Positions 17,962 to 27,210 of a DNA stretch of 57,083 bases are shown piece after piece. Under the pieces are notes generated by a model that had not been told where the DNA came from, did no database searches, and saw only the letters and a list, made by a program, of their open reading frames with translations. Both the position numbers and the translations under genes were made by a program. This DNA is from a candidate division CSSED10-310 bacterium (GTDB lineage: Bacteria > CSSED10-310 > JAFGJC01), in the NCBI GenBank assembly GCA_016927905.1, contig JAFGLW010000023.1:1-57083 (forward strand), given 5' to 3'. The first letter of the stretch is position 1. Every line of letters begins with the position of its first letter.

Positions 17962-20733
17962 ATGTCGAATTTCAAAAGGATTCTTTTCACCTTAATCTGT
18001 GCGGGTGCAGTATCGATCATGGTTCATTCCACCCTGGCTGCGCCGCCGGTGCCGGGAACCTACGATCCCGAGACCATGATGTTCTATGAAACCGGGCTGC
18101 CGGTTCCGGTCGAAATCTCCCAGCCGGGACCCCTTCGGGCGCCGGGTTCGTACCGGGGTGTCTGGAAGTTTCCCGTTCTGTTCATTCACGCCAACGACAT
18201 CGGCTATACCTACTCGGTTGCGGAATGGAGTGCTCAGCTGTTCACCGTCGGAACCTATCCGACGGGAAGCATGCGGGATTATTACCGCGAGGTATCCTAC
18301 GGGAATTTCGATATCGACGGACCCACACTCGGGTGGATGACTGCAGATTACGATTACGATCATTATGTGGGCGGGAATTTCGGATTCGACGGTGGTGCAG
18401 CCGAGCTGGCCCGGGAAGCCGTCGAGAAAGCCGAAGCCACTTACAATCCCAACTGGGCGGAGTTTGACAACGACGGCGACGGAAATGTCGACGGCGTGGT
18501 GATCATCCACCAGGGTCCCGGGGGGGAGAACGGCAATCCCGATACAATCTGGTCCCATGTGTCCGGATTCGAGCCCCTGGAGCTGGACGGGGTCACCCTG
18601 TCCCGATATTCCATTCAACCCGAAACCAAGCCGACGGGTGTCATGGAAACCATCGGAACGATCTGTCATGAACATGGTCATATCCTGGGTCTTCCCGACC
18701 TGTATGATGTCGCTTACACAGCCAAATACACTCCCATCGGCAACTGGTGCATCATGGCCGGCGGTTCCAACGGCGGACAACCCATGGGCGCTCGGCCCAA
18801 CCACTTCTGCGCTTGGTCTAAATACAAGCTGGGCTGGGTAAACGTCACAACGATCGACACAGCCGGAACATTCACATCCAACTACGTCCAGAATAACCAA
18901 AACAACAGCGTGTACCGTATTTTGATCAACGGGGATGAAAACGAGTATTTCATCATCTCCAATCGCTGGATGGATCACACCATGATCTTCGATCACATGC
19001 CGGACAGGTTCCTGGGCGGTCTGATGATCTATCACTGCGACGACAACATCCCCTGGTCCAACAACGGGGAGAGCGAGTTCTGGCACGTGGTTCTGGAGGA
19101 CGCCGAATTCGATACGGCTTCCGGAGACATGGAAGGGGAAGATATCGCGGATTGCGGATTTTCGGCCGATGACGGCAATACCGCGTTCGGCCGGTACACC
19201 CAGCCGAATTCCAACGGGAATTACCTGCCAAGCAACATCGTAGTCAACCAGATCGGAAACCGGGGAGCGGTCATGGGATTCTCGGTCGGGTTTGCGCCCA
19301 CGATCATTTTGAACGATTACGAGATCATCGCCCAGGGGAACAAGCAGTATCATCTCGAGATCGAACTGATCAACCTGGCGGCAGTCGGCGCAGGCAACGT
19401 GCAGGCGACACTGTCCACAACCGCGACCAACGTGGTTATCGATACGGCGACATCAGGATTCGGATCCATCCCCAAAAACGGCGGCACCGCCACCAACGAT
19501 ACGACACCCTTCGTCTACCATACTACCGGCGACGAAGGTTCCCTGGAGCAGTTCACGATCGTTGTGACCGCCGACGGCGGCTACACCAGCACAGACTTGA
19601 CATTCACAATCCCCGTCAATCCCAGCCGGATTCTGATCGTGGACGACGACCAGACCCGCAAGGCCGAACCTCAGGATATCGAACAGTTCTTTGTCGATCC
19701 GCTGAATATACTGGGATACGAATTCGAAATATGGGAAGTGCTGACGCTGGGATATCCCTCCGCCGGAATCTTGAACCTGTATGACCTCGTGATCTGGTCG
19801 GACGGTAAAGCGAACGCCAACACGCCGAAACCGGGCATGGGTTTGGACGAATTGACCGAATTCCTGGATATGGGCGGCGACCTATTCTGGTCGAGTCATG
19901 AATTCATATACAGCCAATACTCCTATTCCGATGAAAATCCCGTGGAATACGTGGAATTCCCCGATGGCTCGTTCTGCCGGGAATACCTGCACCTGCTGGC
20001 CGCAGAACAGGATGAATACTTCTATGAAGCTTACGGCGTCCCCGGCTCCATGTTCGATGGGATTACTTTCGAATTCGACGATGTGTTCTCGGGAACGAAC
20101 ATGGGCTGGTGGCCGGACGAATTCGTCACGGACGGAACTTCCATACCCATCCTGACCGCGGGATCCCACGAGTGTGATCCGGAAGATACGGACTGCCTGG
20201 ATGACTCGGTTGACAACACCCTGTCCAACGCCCACTGCGCATTCCTGTACCAGGGCGAATACCGCCTGATGTTCATGTCGGTGCCGGTGCACGGTATCTC
20301 CACCGAAACCCCTGCGCCGGCCAACCGCCAGCAGTTCATGAAGAAGGTTTTCGAATGGTTCGGAATCACCCGGGGCGCGGATGCAACTCCAGGAATCGAC
20401 ATCGATCTAAACAGCCAGATGTACCATGCCGGTGATGAATTCAAACTGACTCTGAAGATCGACAATCCGGGATCCCAGGTTACCGCCGATGTATACGTAC
20501 TGCTGGATGTCTACGGCCAGTATTTCTATTTCTGGCCAACCTGGGGCGAATCCCTGAATTTCGACACCCGGGATCTCCCGACAGGTTATGAATCAACCGA
20601 AATCCTGATGCAGTTCGACTGGCCCAGCGGCGCGGGAGCGGGCAGCAACATCCGGTTCTGGGCGGCCCTACTGGATCATACGACCAGTCAACTTCTGGGT
20701 AATTACGACTTCTGCCCGGCTGCTTGGGAATAA
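17962..20733 (+). CDS. Secreted M6-family (immune inhibitor A-like) metalloprotease
   Basis: 923 residues. A signal peptide ends near STLAA (residue 27). The M6 catalytic domain is at about 65-440, with HEHGH (236-240) followed by LGLPDLYD; the two His and Glu bind zinc and activate water. A DNDGDGNVDG loop (169-178) looks calcium-binding. The middle (about 440-555) is a beta-sandwich; 555-800 starts ILIVDDDQTRKAEP and resembles a Rossmann/amidotransferase-like fold. The last 110 residues form a domain (LDVYGQY, FDWPSGAG, IRFWAALLD) that is shared with the beta-propeller protein at 44912-47320. GGAGGG ribosome-binding site; own promoter and terminator. Confidence 0.92.
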   Translation: MSNFKRILFTLICAGAVSIMVHSTLAAPPVPGTYDPETMMFYETGLPVPVEISQPGPLRAPGSYRGVWKFPVLFIHANDIGYTYSVAEWSAQLFTVGTYPTGSMRDYYREVSYGNFDIDGPTLGWMTADYDYDHYVGGNFGFDGGAAELAREAVEKAEATYNPNWAEFDNDGDGNVDGVVIIHQGPGGENGNPDTIWSHVSGFEPLELDGVTLSRYSIQPETKPTGVMETIGTICHEHGHILGLPDLYDVAYTAKYTPIGNWCIMAGGSNGGQPMGARPNHFCAWSKYKLGWVNVTTIDTAGTFTSNYVQNNQNNSVYRILINGDENEYFIISNRWMDHTMIFDHMPDRFLGGLMIYHCDDNIPWSNNGESEFWHVVLEDAEFDTASGDMEGEDIADCGFSADDGNTAFGRYTQPNSNGNYLPSNIVVNQIGNRGAVMGFSVGFAPTIILNDYEIIAQGNKQYHLEIELINLAAVGAGNVQATLSTTATNVVIDTATSGFGSIPKNGGTATNDTTPFVYHTTGDEGSLEQFTIVVTADGGYTSTDLTFTIPVNPSRILIVDDDQTRKAEPQDIEQFFVDPLNILGYEFEIWEVLTLGYPSAGILNLYDLVIWSDGKANANTPKPGMGLDELTEFLDMGGDLFWSSHEFIYSQYSYSDENPVEYVEFPDGSFCREYLHLLAAEQDEYFYEAYGVPGSMFDGITFEFDDVFSGTNMGWWPDEFVTDGTSIPILTAGSHECDPEDTDCLDDSVDNTLSNAHCAFLYQGEYRLMFMSVPVHGISTETPAPANRQQFMKKVFEWFGITRGADATPGIDIDLNSQMYHAGDEFKLTLKIDNPGSQVTADVYVLLDVYGQYFYFWPTWGESLNFDTRDLPTGYESTEILMQFDWPSGAGAGSNIRFWAALLDHTTSQLLGNYDFCPAAWE

Positions 20734-20753
20734 GAAACACTTTTAAATTCAAG

Positions 20754-20786
20754 AAGGCCTTTCCCGACGGAAAGGCCTTTTTTTGT
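20754..20786 (+). terminator. Rho-independent terminator after the M6 protease
   Basis: A perfect 11-bp stem (AAGGCCTTTCC / GGAAAGGCCTT) with a CGAC loop, followed by a run of T. It begins 20 bases after the protease stop. Confidence 0.95.
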
Positions 20787-20933
20787 TGTCCGAATTTACG
20801 TTTCATCAAGACAATCTCCCTATCTGATTCGAGGTTCAGAAGATAGTTCCGCACCATGCTTCAGCGGCGCAGACATAAACCTGGAAACAACGTATTTCAT
20901 TGCTTTTCTTAGGGTCGAGGTTAAAATGAAGCC

Positions 20934-22967
20934 GTGACGTCATGGATCAACCTGCCGGCCCTCATGGTTTTCACGGGATTTCTTGCGATCAGCGCCAAAA
21001 CCTGGGGGGATTTCGTCAGTTCCGCGAATCGAAGCCGATGGTTGGATGGCGGGATTTTCGCCCTGAGCCAGCTCATGTTCGTCTCCTGCATATTAGGCAC
21101 AATCAAAATCCTCAACGTAAAATGGCTGCTGCTTGGAAACGGCATTCTGACATTGCTGGTCTTCCTGGCATTACGCAAAAAGAAGGTCTCTAAAACCGAC
21201 CGGTCCGGAAACGGGATGGATTCCAGGAATGTTGGACCTTTGGCACTCATGCCGATCCTGCTGGGATTTGCCATGATCTTCAGTTCCATCCTGATGGGAC
21301 CGGGAGGTGACGATGTCTGGTGTTATCATCTGGCTTTTCCTGCGGAATGGGTGAATTGGCAGGACCTGCGATGCACCGTTCAGGCATTCGGAGATCAGGG
21401 TCCACCATTTTATCCGCAACACGGGGGAATCATCGCTCATGTTTTAATGGCATTTCTAAAAAGCGATTTTCTTGCCAGATTCCACCAGGTTCCAATGTGG
21501 ATTTTTGGGTTATGCGCATTGGCTTTCGGTATCAGGCAAACAGGACGGTCCTGGAACGGGGCCTGGATGGGTGCTGCCCTGGTAGGTCTCATGCCCATCG
21601 TTGCAGGATGCACCAACCTCGCCCTGTCCGATATTTCACTTGCCGGAGCCGCCGCTTTACTGTTTTACACGATTCCCGTGATGGACGCCGACGGCCCCCA
21701 TCGGGCGGCATTGACTTCCGGATTGGCCCTGGGACTGATGGTCGGATTCAAAGGCTATGGCGCTTACTATGCACTTCCTTTCATCATTTGGATTATCCTG
21801 CGCCTCAAGGTCTGGACAAAACGGGGGGGTTCCCTCGGGTTGATTCTGATTGCCGGATTAATGGCGAGTGGTTCGTACTGGCATATGAGAAACTGGTGGT
21901 GGACATCCAATCCGGTTTTCCCGTACCAGGTCGAATTTTTAAATCATGTTGTTTTTCCGGGGATCTATACCCGGGCACATATGATCCACCTGGGATTTCA
22001 CCGGCTTGCATACTTCGACCAGTTTCGACTGACCGCTCTGTGGAACACGCTCGGACCATCCGGATTTCTTATCGTGGCTGCAGCCCTGGTCAATTTTTTT
22101 CTCAGATCGATCCGCCGGAAAATCAGCTGGTTGGATATCCTTCCCTTCGTCATCCTGATTCAATTCTTTTTCATGCCCTACCGGTATCATCCGCGATTAT
22201 TCATGCCGGCTTTATGGTTCTGCGCACCCGCGGCAGCCGTTCTCTGGGACGGCCTGCAAATAAACAGAAAGAATATCTGGAGTGTCGTGTTTGTAGCTTT
22301 CATTATCCTGTTCAGCCCGAACCTTCCGGTAAACCGATTTCTTCTTTCTCCGATCCTGCTGATTGCAGCTGTCGGCATTCCGATGATCATCGAAAGAATT
22401 AAATCGGGAAGTCCGTTTTTTTTAAGATTGGCAATTATTATTGCAGTGGGGAGCATCATCTTGATCTCCCTGTTCTTTCCCGGAATCTGCAACCACTATG
22501 AACGCCACAAATGGGAAGGGTTTGCAGGTGAGATGACCGACCTGGCTCGCTGGATTTCATCTGTGAACGAGAAAAATCTCTCATTCAATATCGCATTTAC
22601 CGGATTGAACATACCCTACCCACTGTTCGGACCCAACCTGGTCAACACGGTTCGCTACCTGCAGCGGAATGGAGATGCCGAAGCGAGCTGGTACGGGGAT
22701 CGAGCCTATGCGGGAATCGCAGCAGATTTAAATGCGGAAGCCTGGCGGCGTGCGGTCATCGAAACACGAACGAACCTGATCGTAATCGGCACCTATCCGG
22801 GTGCACCAACCCCCCCTGAGTATCATTGGATCCAGTCCCTGGATTCATTCGAACCCGCTTACTGCGGCACGGTATTCAAAGCCTGGATCTCCCAAGACCT
22901 GCTGATTCAATACTCAGAGAATCTTGTCGATCATACCGGTCTCCCTAAACCCGTCCCAAAAAGCTGA
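20934..22967 (+). CDS. Polytopic membrane protein, GT-C-like glycosyltransferase
   Basis: 677 residues with about 13 membrane segments. The first large loop contains GGDDVWCYHLAFPAEWV, with acidic residues placed as in GT-C catalytic loops; later helices contain LGLMVGFKGYGAYYALPFI. The C-terminal 130 residues are soluble. The family is clear only as GT-C-like; donor and acceptor are unknown. The start is GTG 20934, with a poor ribosome-binding site. ATG 20964 is possible, because a TTGCTT-16-TAAAAT promoter at 20900-20927 would start transcription right at 20934. Confidence 0.75.
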   Translation: MTSWINLPALMVFTGFLAISAKTWGDFVSSANRSRWLDGGIFALSQLMFVSCILGTIKILNVKWLLLGNGILTLLVFLALRKKKVSKTDRSGNGMDSRNVGPLALMPILLGFAMIFSSILMGPGGDDVWCYHLAFPAEWVNWQDLRCTVQAFGDQGPPFYPQHGGIIAHVLMAFLKSDFLARFHQVPMWIFGLCALAFGIRQTGRSWNGAWMGAALVGLMPIVAGCTNLALSDISLAGAAALLFYTIPVMDADGPHRAALTSGLALGLMVGFKGYGAYYALPFIIWIILRLKVWTKRGGSLGLILIAGLMASGSYWHMRNWWWTSNPVFPYQVEFLNHVVFPGIYTRAHMIHLGFHRLAYFDQFRLTALWNTLGPSGFLIVAAALVNFFLRSIRRKISWLDILPFVILIQFFFMPYRYHPRLFMPALWFCAPAAAVLWDGLQINRKNIWSVVFVAFIILFSPNLPVNRFLLSPILLIAAVGIPMIIERIKSGSPFFLRLAIIIAVGSIILISLFFPGICNHYERHKWEGFAGEMTDLARWISSVNEKNLSFNIAFTGLNIPYPLFGPNLVNTVRYLQRNGDAEASWYGDRAYAGIAADLNAEAWRRAVIETRTNLIVIGTYPGAPTPPEYHWIQSLDSFEPAYCGTVFKAWISQDLLIQYSENLVDHTGLPKPVPKS

Positions 22968-23277
22968 CAATATTCGTATTCTAACTTTTGGATATCCTGA
23001 ATCTCCACCCGCTCGAATCCTTCGTCGTTTCCTCAGGATTATCGAATTCTTGACCGCTCGAAACTGTGGTTGAGATACTCAATCCATCCTGATGCAAATC
23101 GATGCTTTTCTCCTCATCCCGGCCGATTTTATCCGGGATCACAACAAAGTCCCGGTTGACCGTGGCAGTTTATGGTGACACGCCTGGAATCCAGAACACA
23201 ATTTATCCCGAACCGGTTGAATTCCGGATACGTTATATGGAATGGAATCGAATGCTTATTCCGGAAAGGATACAACT
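22968..23277. other. Intergenic region with one hairpin
   Basis: About 310 bases without a gene. A 7-bp inverted repeat (ATCCCGG at 23116-23122, CCGGGAT at 23133-23139) has no T run and is not a clear terminator. I see no convincing promoter for the lipoprotein that follows. Confidence 0.5.
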
Positions 23278-23805
23278 ATGAAAAATCATCTGTTTCACTC
23301 GATACTTCTGGGACTGGCGATCGGGTTGGTTTCATGCGCTGCCGGTCCCCGCCCTCCCCTCCCGGAACAATTTCTGGCCATGAATCCCCAAATCGATTGC
23401 CGGGATCTGGTCGAGCCGGGAGCTTACGATATCTGGGCGGAAATATACGATGAGGGCGGTGAAAGTTATCTTGTTGTCTATTTCGATCCGGGTTTCCAAC
23501 CCGAAAGAGAGCCGCAGATCAACCTGAAAACCGGCTCGGCCCTATTCGATCATTCGGATGGCAAACTGTATTTCTACCGGCTGGGGAAATACTCGAAAAA
23601 CCGGTTGATCGGCAAACTGTCATTCAAGACGAAAGTCCGGGGTGCAAGCCGGCCCGGAGTGATGCTGGATCAGATTCAGATTTTCGAACTCGAACGGAAA
23701 GAAAACTCCCGGTGCCTCCGCATCAACTTTTTAAAATCGGCGTTTGCCACCGATGCCAACCAGATCGTTGAACCGAGAGGATTCCGGGGCGCAGAATCGC
23801 ACTGA
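23278..23805 (+). CDS. Lipoprotein of unknown function
   Basis: 175 residues. The N-terminus is a lipoprotein signal (LLGLAIGLVSCAAG) with the acylated Cys at about residue 19. The mature part is mostly beta and reads like a small sandwich (YLVVYFDPGF, KLYFYRLGKYS). GGAAAGG ribosome-binding site before ATG 23278. No family recognised. It faces the leftward radical-SAM operon with only 9 bases between the two stops. Confidence 0.75.
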   Translation: MKNHLFHSILLGLAIGLVSCAAGPRPPLPEQFLAMNPQIDCRDLVEPGAYDIWAEIYDEGGESYLVVYFDPGFQPEREPQINLKTGSALFDHSDGKLYFYRLGKYSKNRLIGKLSFKTKVRGASRPGVMLDQIQIFELERKENSRCLRINFLKSAFATDANQIVEPRGFRGAESH

Positions 23806-23814
23806 CCGGTCCGG

Positions 23815-24525
23815 TCACCGTCGTCTCAGAATCCGGGGTTTTTCGACAAGTTTCAGCGATTCGTCGTCGATGATCCGCGGAGCGTCCGACCCGGACCAGT
23901 CATGACAGTCGAGGATTTGTTCCAGGCTATCCAGTCGCCCGAGTTTTTCCAGACGCTGATAGATCTGAATCCAGGCGCAGGGTCTGCTGCCATCCACTTC
24001 ACACATGCCGTCCTCGCTCACCCCGCCGCACGGCCCGTTCAAAATACTTTTCGGACACTGCGTGAACGGGCAGATTCCCGCTGTAAATGCCAGGACACAC
24101 TGACCACACCCCCGGCACTTCTCTACGAACCGGACAGGACCCTCCCCCATGTTTCCCATGGAATTGACCGCCGGAACGACTGGTTTCACGATCCCCTGTT
24201 CGTCCATCCAGGCCCGGATCACCTGCAACCCGTCCCCGCAGCTCAGGTTCAGAACAGCATCCGCCGATTCCAGGCCGGAACGGTGCCGCGTCAGGTACCG
24301 CTCGCTCATGGGCAGATAGCATGTGAACACGCCCGGCGGCAGCACGATCGCCGTCGCAATCCGCTTGCCGTGCTTCCGGAGGATCTCAACCCAGGATTCG
24401 ACCGCATCCGCCCCACCGGTCCGGAAGGTGGTGGCACACCCGCCGCACCCGAAGAGTGCTATAACGTCAAATCCGTCCAGATAATCCAGGACTTCTTCGA
24501 GCGGTTTGGTTTGCTGGCCGATCAT
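23815..24525 (-). CDS. Methylenetetrahydrofolate reductase C-terminal (MTHFR-C / MetV-like) protein
   Basis: 236 residues. The cysteine-rich family core is seen as CRGCGQC, GICPFTQCPK and NGPCGG, followed by MCEVDGSRPCAWIQIY. Near the N-terminus, FGCGGC adds more ligands. These proteins partner MetF-type methylenetetrahydrofolate reductases and bind iron-sulphur or zinc. No metF is in the window. ATG 24525 overlaps the stop of the AmrS gene as ATGA, so the two are translationally linked. It is the last gene of the trio. Confidence 0.85.
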   Translation of the reverse strand: MIGQQTKPLEEVLDYLDGFDVIALFGCGGCATTFRTGGADAVESWVEILRKHGKRIATAIVLPPGVFTCYLPMSERYLTRHRSGLESADAVLNLSCGDGLQVIRAWMDEQGIVKPVVPAVNSMGNMGEGPVRFVEKCRGCGQCVLAFTAGICPFTQCPKSILNGPCGGVSEDGMCEVDGSRPCAWIQIYQRLEKLGRLDSLEQILDCHDWSGSDAPRIIDDESLKLVEKPRILRRR

Positions 24526-25556
24526 GATTCCTCCCCCGAGGTTCCGGACATTTCCACTCCGTCCACATGCAACCCGCATTCCGGGCAGTTCCCCGCCCGA
24601 GTGACATCATTCCGGAGCACGCCGTAGCCGGATCTGCGGATCAAAAGATGACCGCATTGGCTGCAATGTGTGTTCGAGTCCGATCGCATGTTCCCGATAT
24701 AGATGTATTTCAACCCGGCCGATTTCCCGATTTCACCCGCCTTCCGGATCGTCTCCTCCGGCGTGGGCGGAATATCGTTTATCCGGTAATTCGGGAAATA
24801 CCGGCTGATATGCCAGGGCACACCTGGTTCCAACTCCCCGGCAATGAACCGCGCAATATCATCCAGTTCCGCCGGATCGTCGTTGATGCCGGGTACGATC
24901 AACGTGGTCACCTCGATCCAGATATCCCGTTTTCTCATGTTTTTCAAAGTATCCAGAACCGGCTGCAGCCTCGCGCCGATGTAGTTCCGGTACACCGCAT
25001 CCCGGAATGATTTCAGATCCACATTGGCGGCGTCCAGATAAGGCGCAATCATCTCAAGGGCTTCGGCTGTCATATAGCCGTTGGTGATAAAGACATTTTT
25101 CAAACCTGCTGCATGGGCCAGCCTGGATGTGTTCAGTGCATATTCGAAAAACACGGTCGGTTCGGTGTAGGTATAGGCGATGCTGGATGAACCGGTCCGG
25201 AGCGCATCTTTTACGATGGTCTCTGGTTCCACATCTTCACCTGCGATCCGGCCAGTGTCCCGCGGCATCTGGGAAATCTCCCAGTTCTGGCACCACCCGC
25301 ACTGAAAATTGCACCCGGGGGCTGCGATGGAATAGGAGCGGGATCCCGGTAAAAAATGCATGAGCGGTTTCTTTTCGATGGGATCCACATGCCGGGCGAT
25401 GGTTTTCTTTCCGACCAGCGTAAACAGGGTTCCGCCGGCGTTTTCCCGCACCCGGCAGATACCCCGCGCGCCATCCGCAATGACACACCGATGCGCACAC
25501 AGATTACATTGCACCGCATTGTTTTCCCGTTTCTCAAACAACATCGCTTCCGTCAT
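24522..25556 (-). CDS. amrS: AmmeMemoRadiSam system radical SAM enzyme (AmrS)
   Basis: 344 residues. N-terminal CNLCAHRC (17-24) precedes the radical-SAM cluster motif CNFQCGWC (Cys82, 86, 89). The family-typical TYTEPTVFFEYA and ANVDLKSF segments follow, and the C-terminus holds a zinc-ribbon-like CxxC...CxxC pair (HCSQCGHLLI / NCPECG). The usual partners AmrA (AMMECR1) and AmrB (Memo) are not in this window. It overlaps both neighbours by 4 bases. The exact reaction of AmrS proteins is not settled. Confidence 0.92.
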   Translation of the reverse strand: MTEAMLFEKRENNAVQCNLCAHRCVIADGARGICRVRENAGGTLFTLVGKKTIARHVDPIEKKPLMHFLPGSRSYSIAAPGCNFQCGWCQNWEISQMPRDTGRIAGEDVEPETIVKDALRTGSSSIAYTYTEPTVFFEYALNTSRLAHAAGLKNVFITNGYMTAEALEMIAPYLDAANVDLKSFRDAVYRNYIGARLQPVLDTLKNMRKRDIWIEVTTLIVPGINDDPAELDDIARFIAGELEPGVPWHISRYFPNYRINDIPPTPEETIRKAGEIGKSAGLKYIYIGNMRSDSNTHCSQCGHLLIRRSGYGVLRNDVTRAGNCPECGLHVDGVEMSGTSGEES

Positions 25557-27010
25557 GACACCCGCCTTTCCCGCAGAACCGCTGCATGGCTCGATTTATA
25601 ATATCTCGGCGTCCGGAATGCAATTTTCCGGATGACCGGATGGCTGTAAAATGTTTCGGAGAGCCATTTACGGAGTTCGGGCCGTCCGGGATCGGACGCA
25701 GTTACAAAGCGACCCGGAAACCGGAAGATCGAAGCGTTCAGAAAATCGACGGGGTGATCCGCGAGGAACTTCAGTGTGGCGGTCCGGTCCGCGTCTGTTT
25801 CCCCCGGATAGCCGAATAAAACATAGGCGTATATGCGGATCCCCGCGCGGATCAGATTGTCCAGGATCTTCGGGTAAAGATCGGAATCGACGCCCTTCTC
25901 CATGCGTGACAGAATCGGTTTCGAGACCGATTCCAGTCCCACTTGGAGCATCCGGCATCCGTTATCCGCCAGCCGCCGGACGAAATTAAAATCGGTCAGC
26001 TCAACCGTCATGCGGACGAAACCGTACCAGGGAGCGGGTGGCATCCAGGAAGCAAGCAGTTTCAGGATATTGACGGGTATTGCATTGTCGGTCAGGTGAA
26101 ACAATTCGGGACCATACGCCGATCCCAGGCGGATCAGCCGGTTTTTGAAGCCATCGGGATCGTCCGGAACGAACGCGGCTTTCTCCGCGCAGAACCGGCA
26201 TTTCCCCCAGTAGCATCCCAGGGCGGACGTGACCGGGACGACCGGACCGGGCGCGAAATACCGGGAAAAATCGATATCGGTGTAATCCGGATCATGAAAT
26301 ACGACCTTTTCCGAACCTGGAAGGCTCAGGCGTTCCCGCAGGTACGGTTCGCCGCGGTCCGGCGCCGCGCCGATGCCCTCGGTTTTCAGCAAGCGCAGGA
26401 CATCCGGATAAAGGCATTTGAAAAATCCGCCGCCCATGACGATGTCCGATCGGGAATGACGTTCCCGGAGGATTCCAGCCAGGCTCAGGCCGGGCAGGAA
26501 CTGGGTGCGGTAGATGACGGAGATGCCGGTCAGATCCGGATTGAAACCATCCATCACCTGATATATCTTCTCGGTCATGAAATCGTGAAACGGGCATTGT
26601 TCCGGCTCATTCAGAACCGCCCGGACGGTGTCGGAATTGAAAACCGGCCACCGGGTATCGGTGAAATCGCCGGGAGTGATCGTCCAGGGGCTGCCGGCCG
26701 AAATGGAACGCAGAGCTCCCGCATAGTGACCGACGGCGGTCCGGTACCGGGCGGTTTGAGCATAGATCGCCGGGGATCTCAGTTGTTCGAGGACGTTCCC
26801 GATGTGTAGAAACGCCCGGTGCACGCGCGGCTGCGGATTGTCTTTCATGTTCAGAGCGAGACCGGGAGCCGCTTCTGCATTCAGATCCAGAATGCGAACC
26901 GAAACCCCCGTTGATTTCAGGTCGGCGGCCAGCAGGCCGGACCCCAGGGGCGGCTCGGTGTTCCGGGCGTGCGGCGGATAAATCAACAGGATGCGTTTCA
27001 TGCCGGTCAT
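25553..27010 (-). CDS. B12-binding-domain radical SAM protein
   Basis: 485 residues. The N-terminal half (1-230) follows the cobalamin-binding layout (LLIYPPHARNTEPPLGSGLL, later GGGFFKCLYPDV). The radical-SAM cluster is C-YWGK-C-RF-C (Cys266, 271, 274), the CX4CX2C variant seen in this group. The C-terminal part contains GLESVSKPILSRMEKGVD and YVLFGYPGETDADR, typical of the SPASM-free B12 group. The substrate is unknown. GGAAAGA ribosome-binding site before ATG 27010. It is the first gene of a three-gene operon joined by two ATGA overlaps. Confidence 0.88.
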   Translation of the reverse strand: MTGMKRILLIYPPHARNTEPPLGSGLLAADLKSTGVSVRILDLNAEAAPGLALNMKDNPQPRVHRAFLHIGNVLEQLRSPAIYAQTARYRTAVGHYAGALRSISAGSPWTITPGDFTDTRWPVFNSDTVRAVLNEPEQCPFHDFMTEKIYQVMDGFNPDLTGISVIYRTQFLPGLSLAGILRERHSRSDIVMGGGFFKCLYPDVLRLLKTEGIGAAPDRGEPYLRERLSLPGSEKVVFHDPDYTDIDFSRYFAPGPVVPVTSALGCYWGKCRFCAEKAAFVPDDPDGFKNRLIRLGSAYGPELFHLTDNAIPVNILKLLASWMPPAPWYGFVRMTVELTDFNFVRRLADNGCRMLQVGLESVSKPILSRMEKGVDSDLYPKILDNLIRAGIRIYAYVLFGYPGETDADRTATLKFLADHPVDFLNASIFRFPGRFVTASDPGRPELRKWLSETFYSHPVIRKIAFRTPRYYKSSHAAVLRERRVS

Positions 27011-27100
27011 GATATCTTTCCGATGAATGTGACATCGAACGGGGAACCATAGATCCGGTGCGATGGATACTCCACAAGCAGAACTTTTTCTATTCGTAGA

Positions 27101-27187
27101 GCGTCATTGCGAGCAGCTGCGCAGTAATCTTCGTTTTGACCCCACAAGGCTTATTCCCCGCTTCGTTTGCACGGGGTGCAATGATTC
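27101..27187. repeat. REP-like inverted-repeat element
   Basis: GTCATTGCGAG at 27103 and a matching GCAATGA end (27178-27184) bracket about 75 bases in the gap between the radical-SAM operon and the octahaem cytochrome. Its start resembles the GTCATTGCGAG... intergenic repeats seen in many bacterial genomes. Only one copy was noticed here, so its status as a dispersed repeat is inferred. Confidence 0.35.
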
Positions 27188-27210
27188 TCTGTTTTCTCGG
27201 CCGGGGATCG

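Noticed and set aside
17992..19353. Minus-strand open frame (453 codons) opposite the M6 protease
   Set aside because: The plus strand has a signal peptide, zinc motif, promoter and terminator; the minus frame has none of these.
23116..23139. Hairpin ATCCCGG...CCGGGAT as a terminator
   Set aside because: There is no T run after it, and it lies more than 140 bases from the preceding stop.
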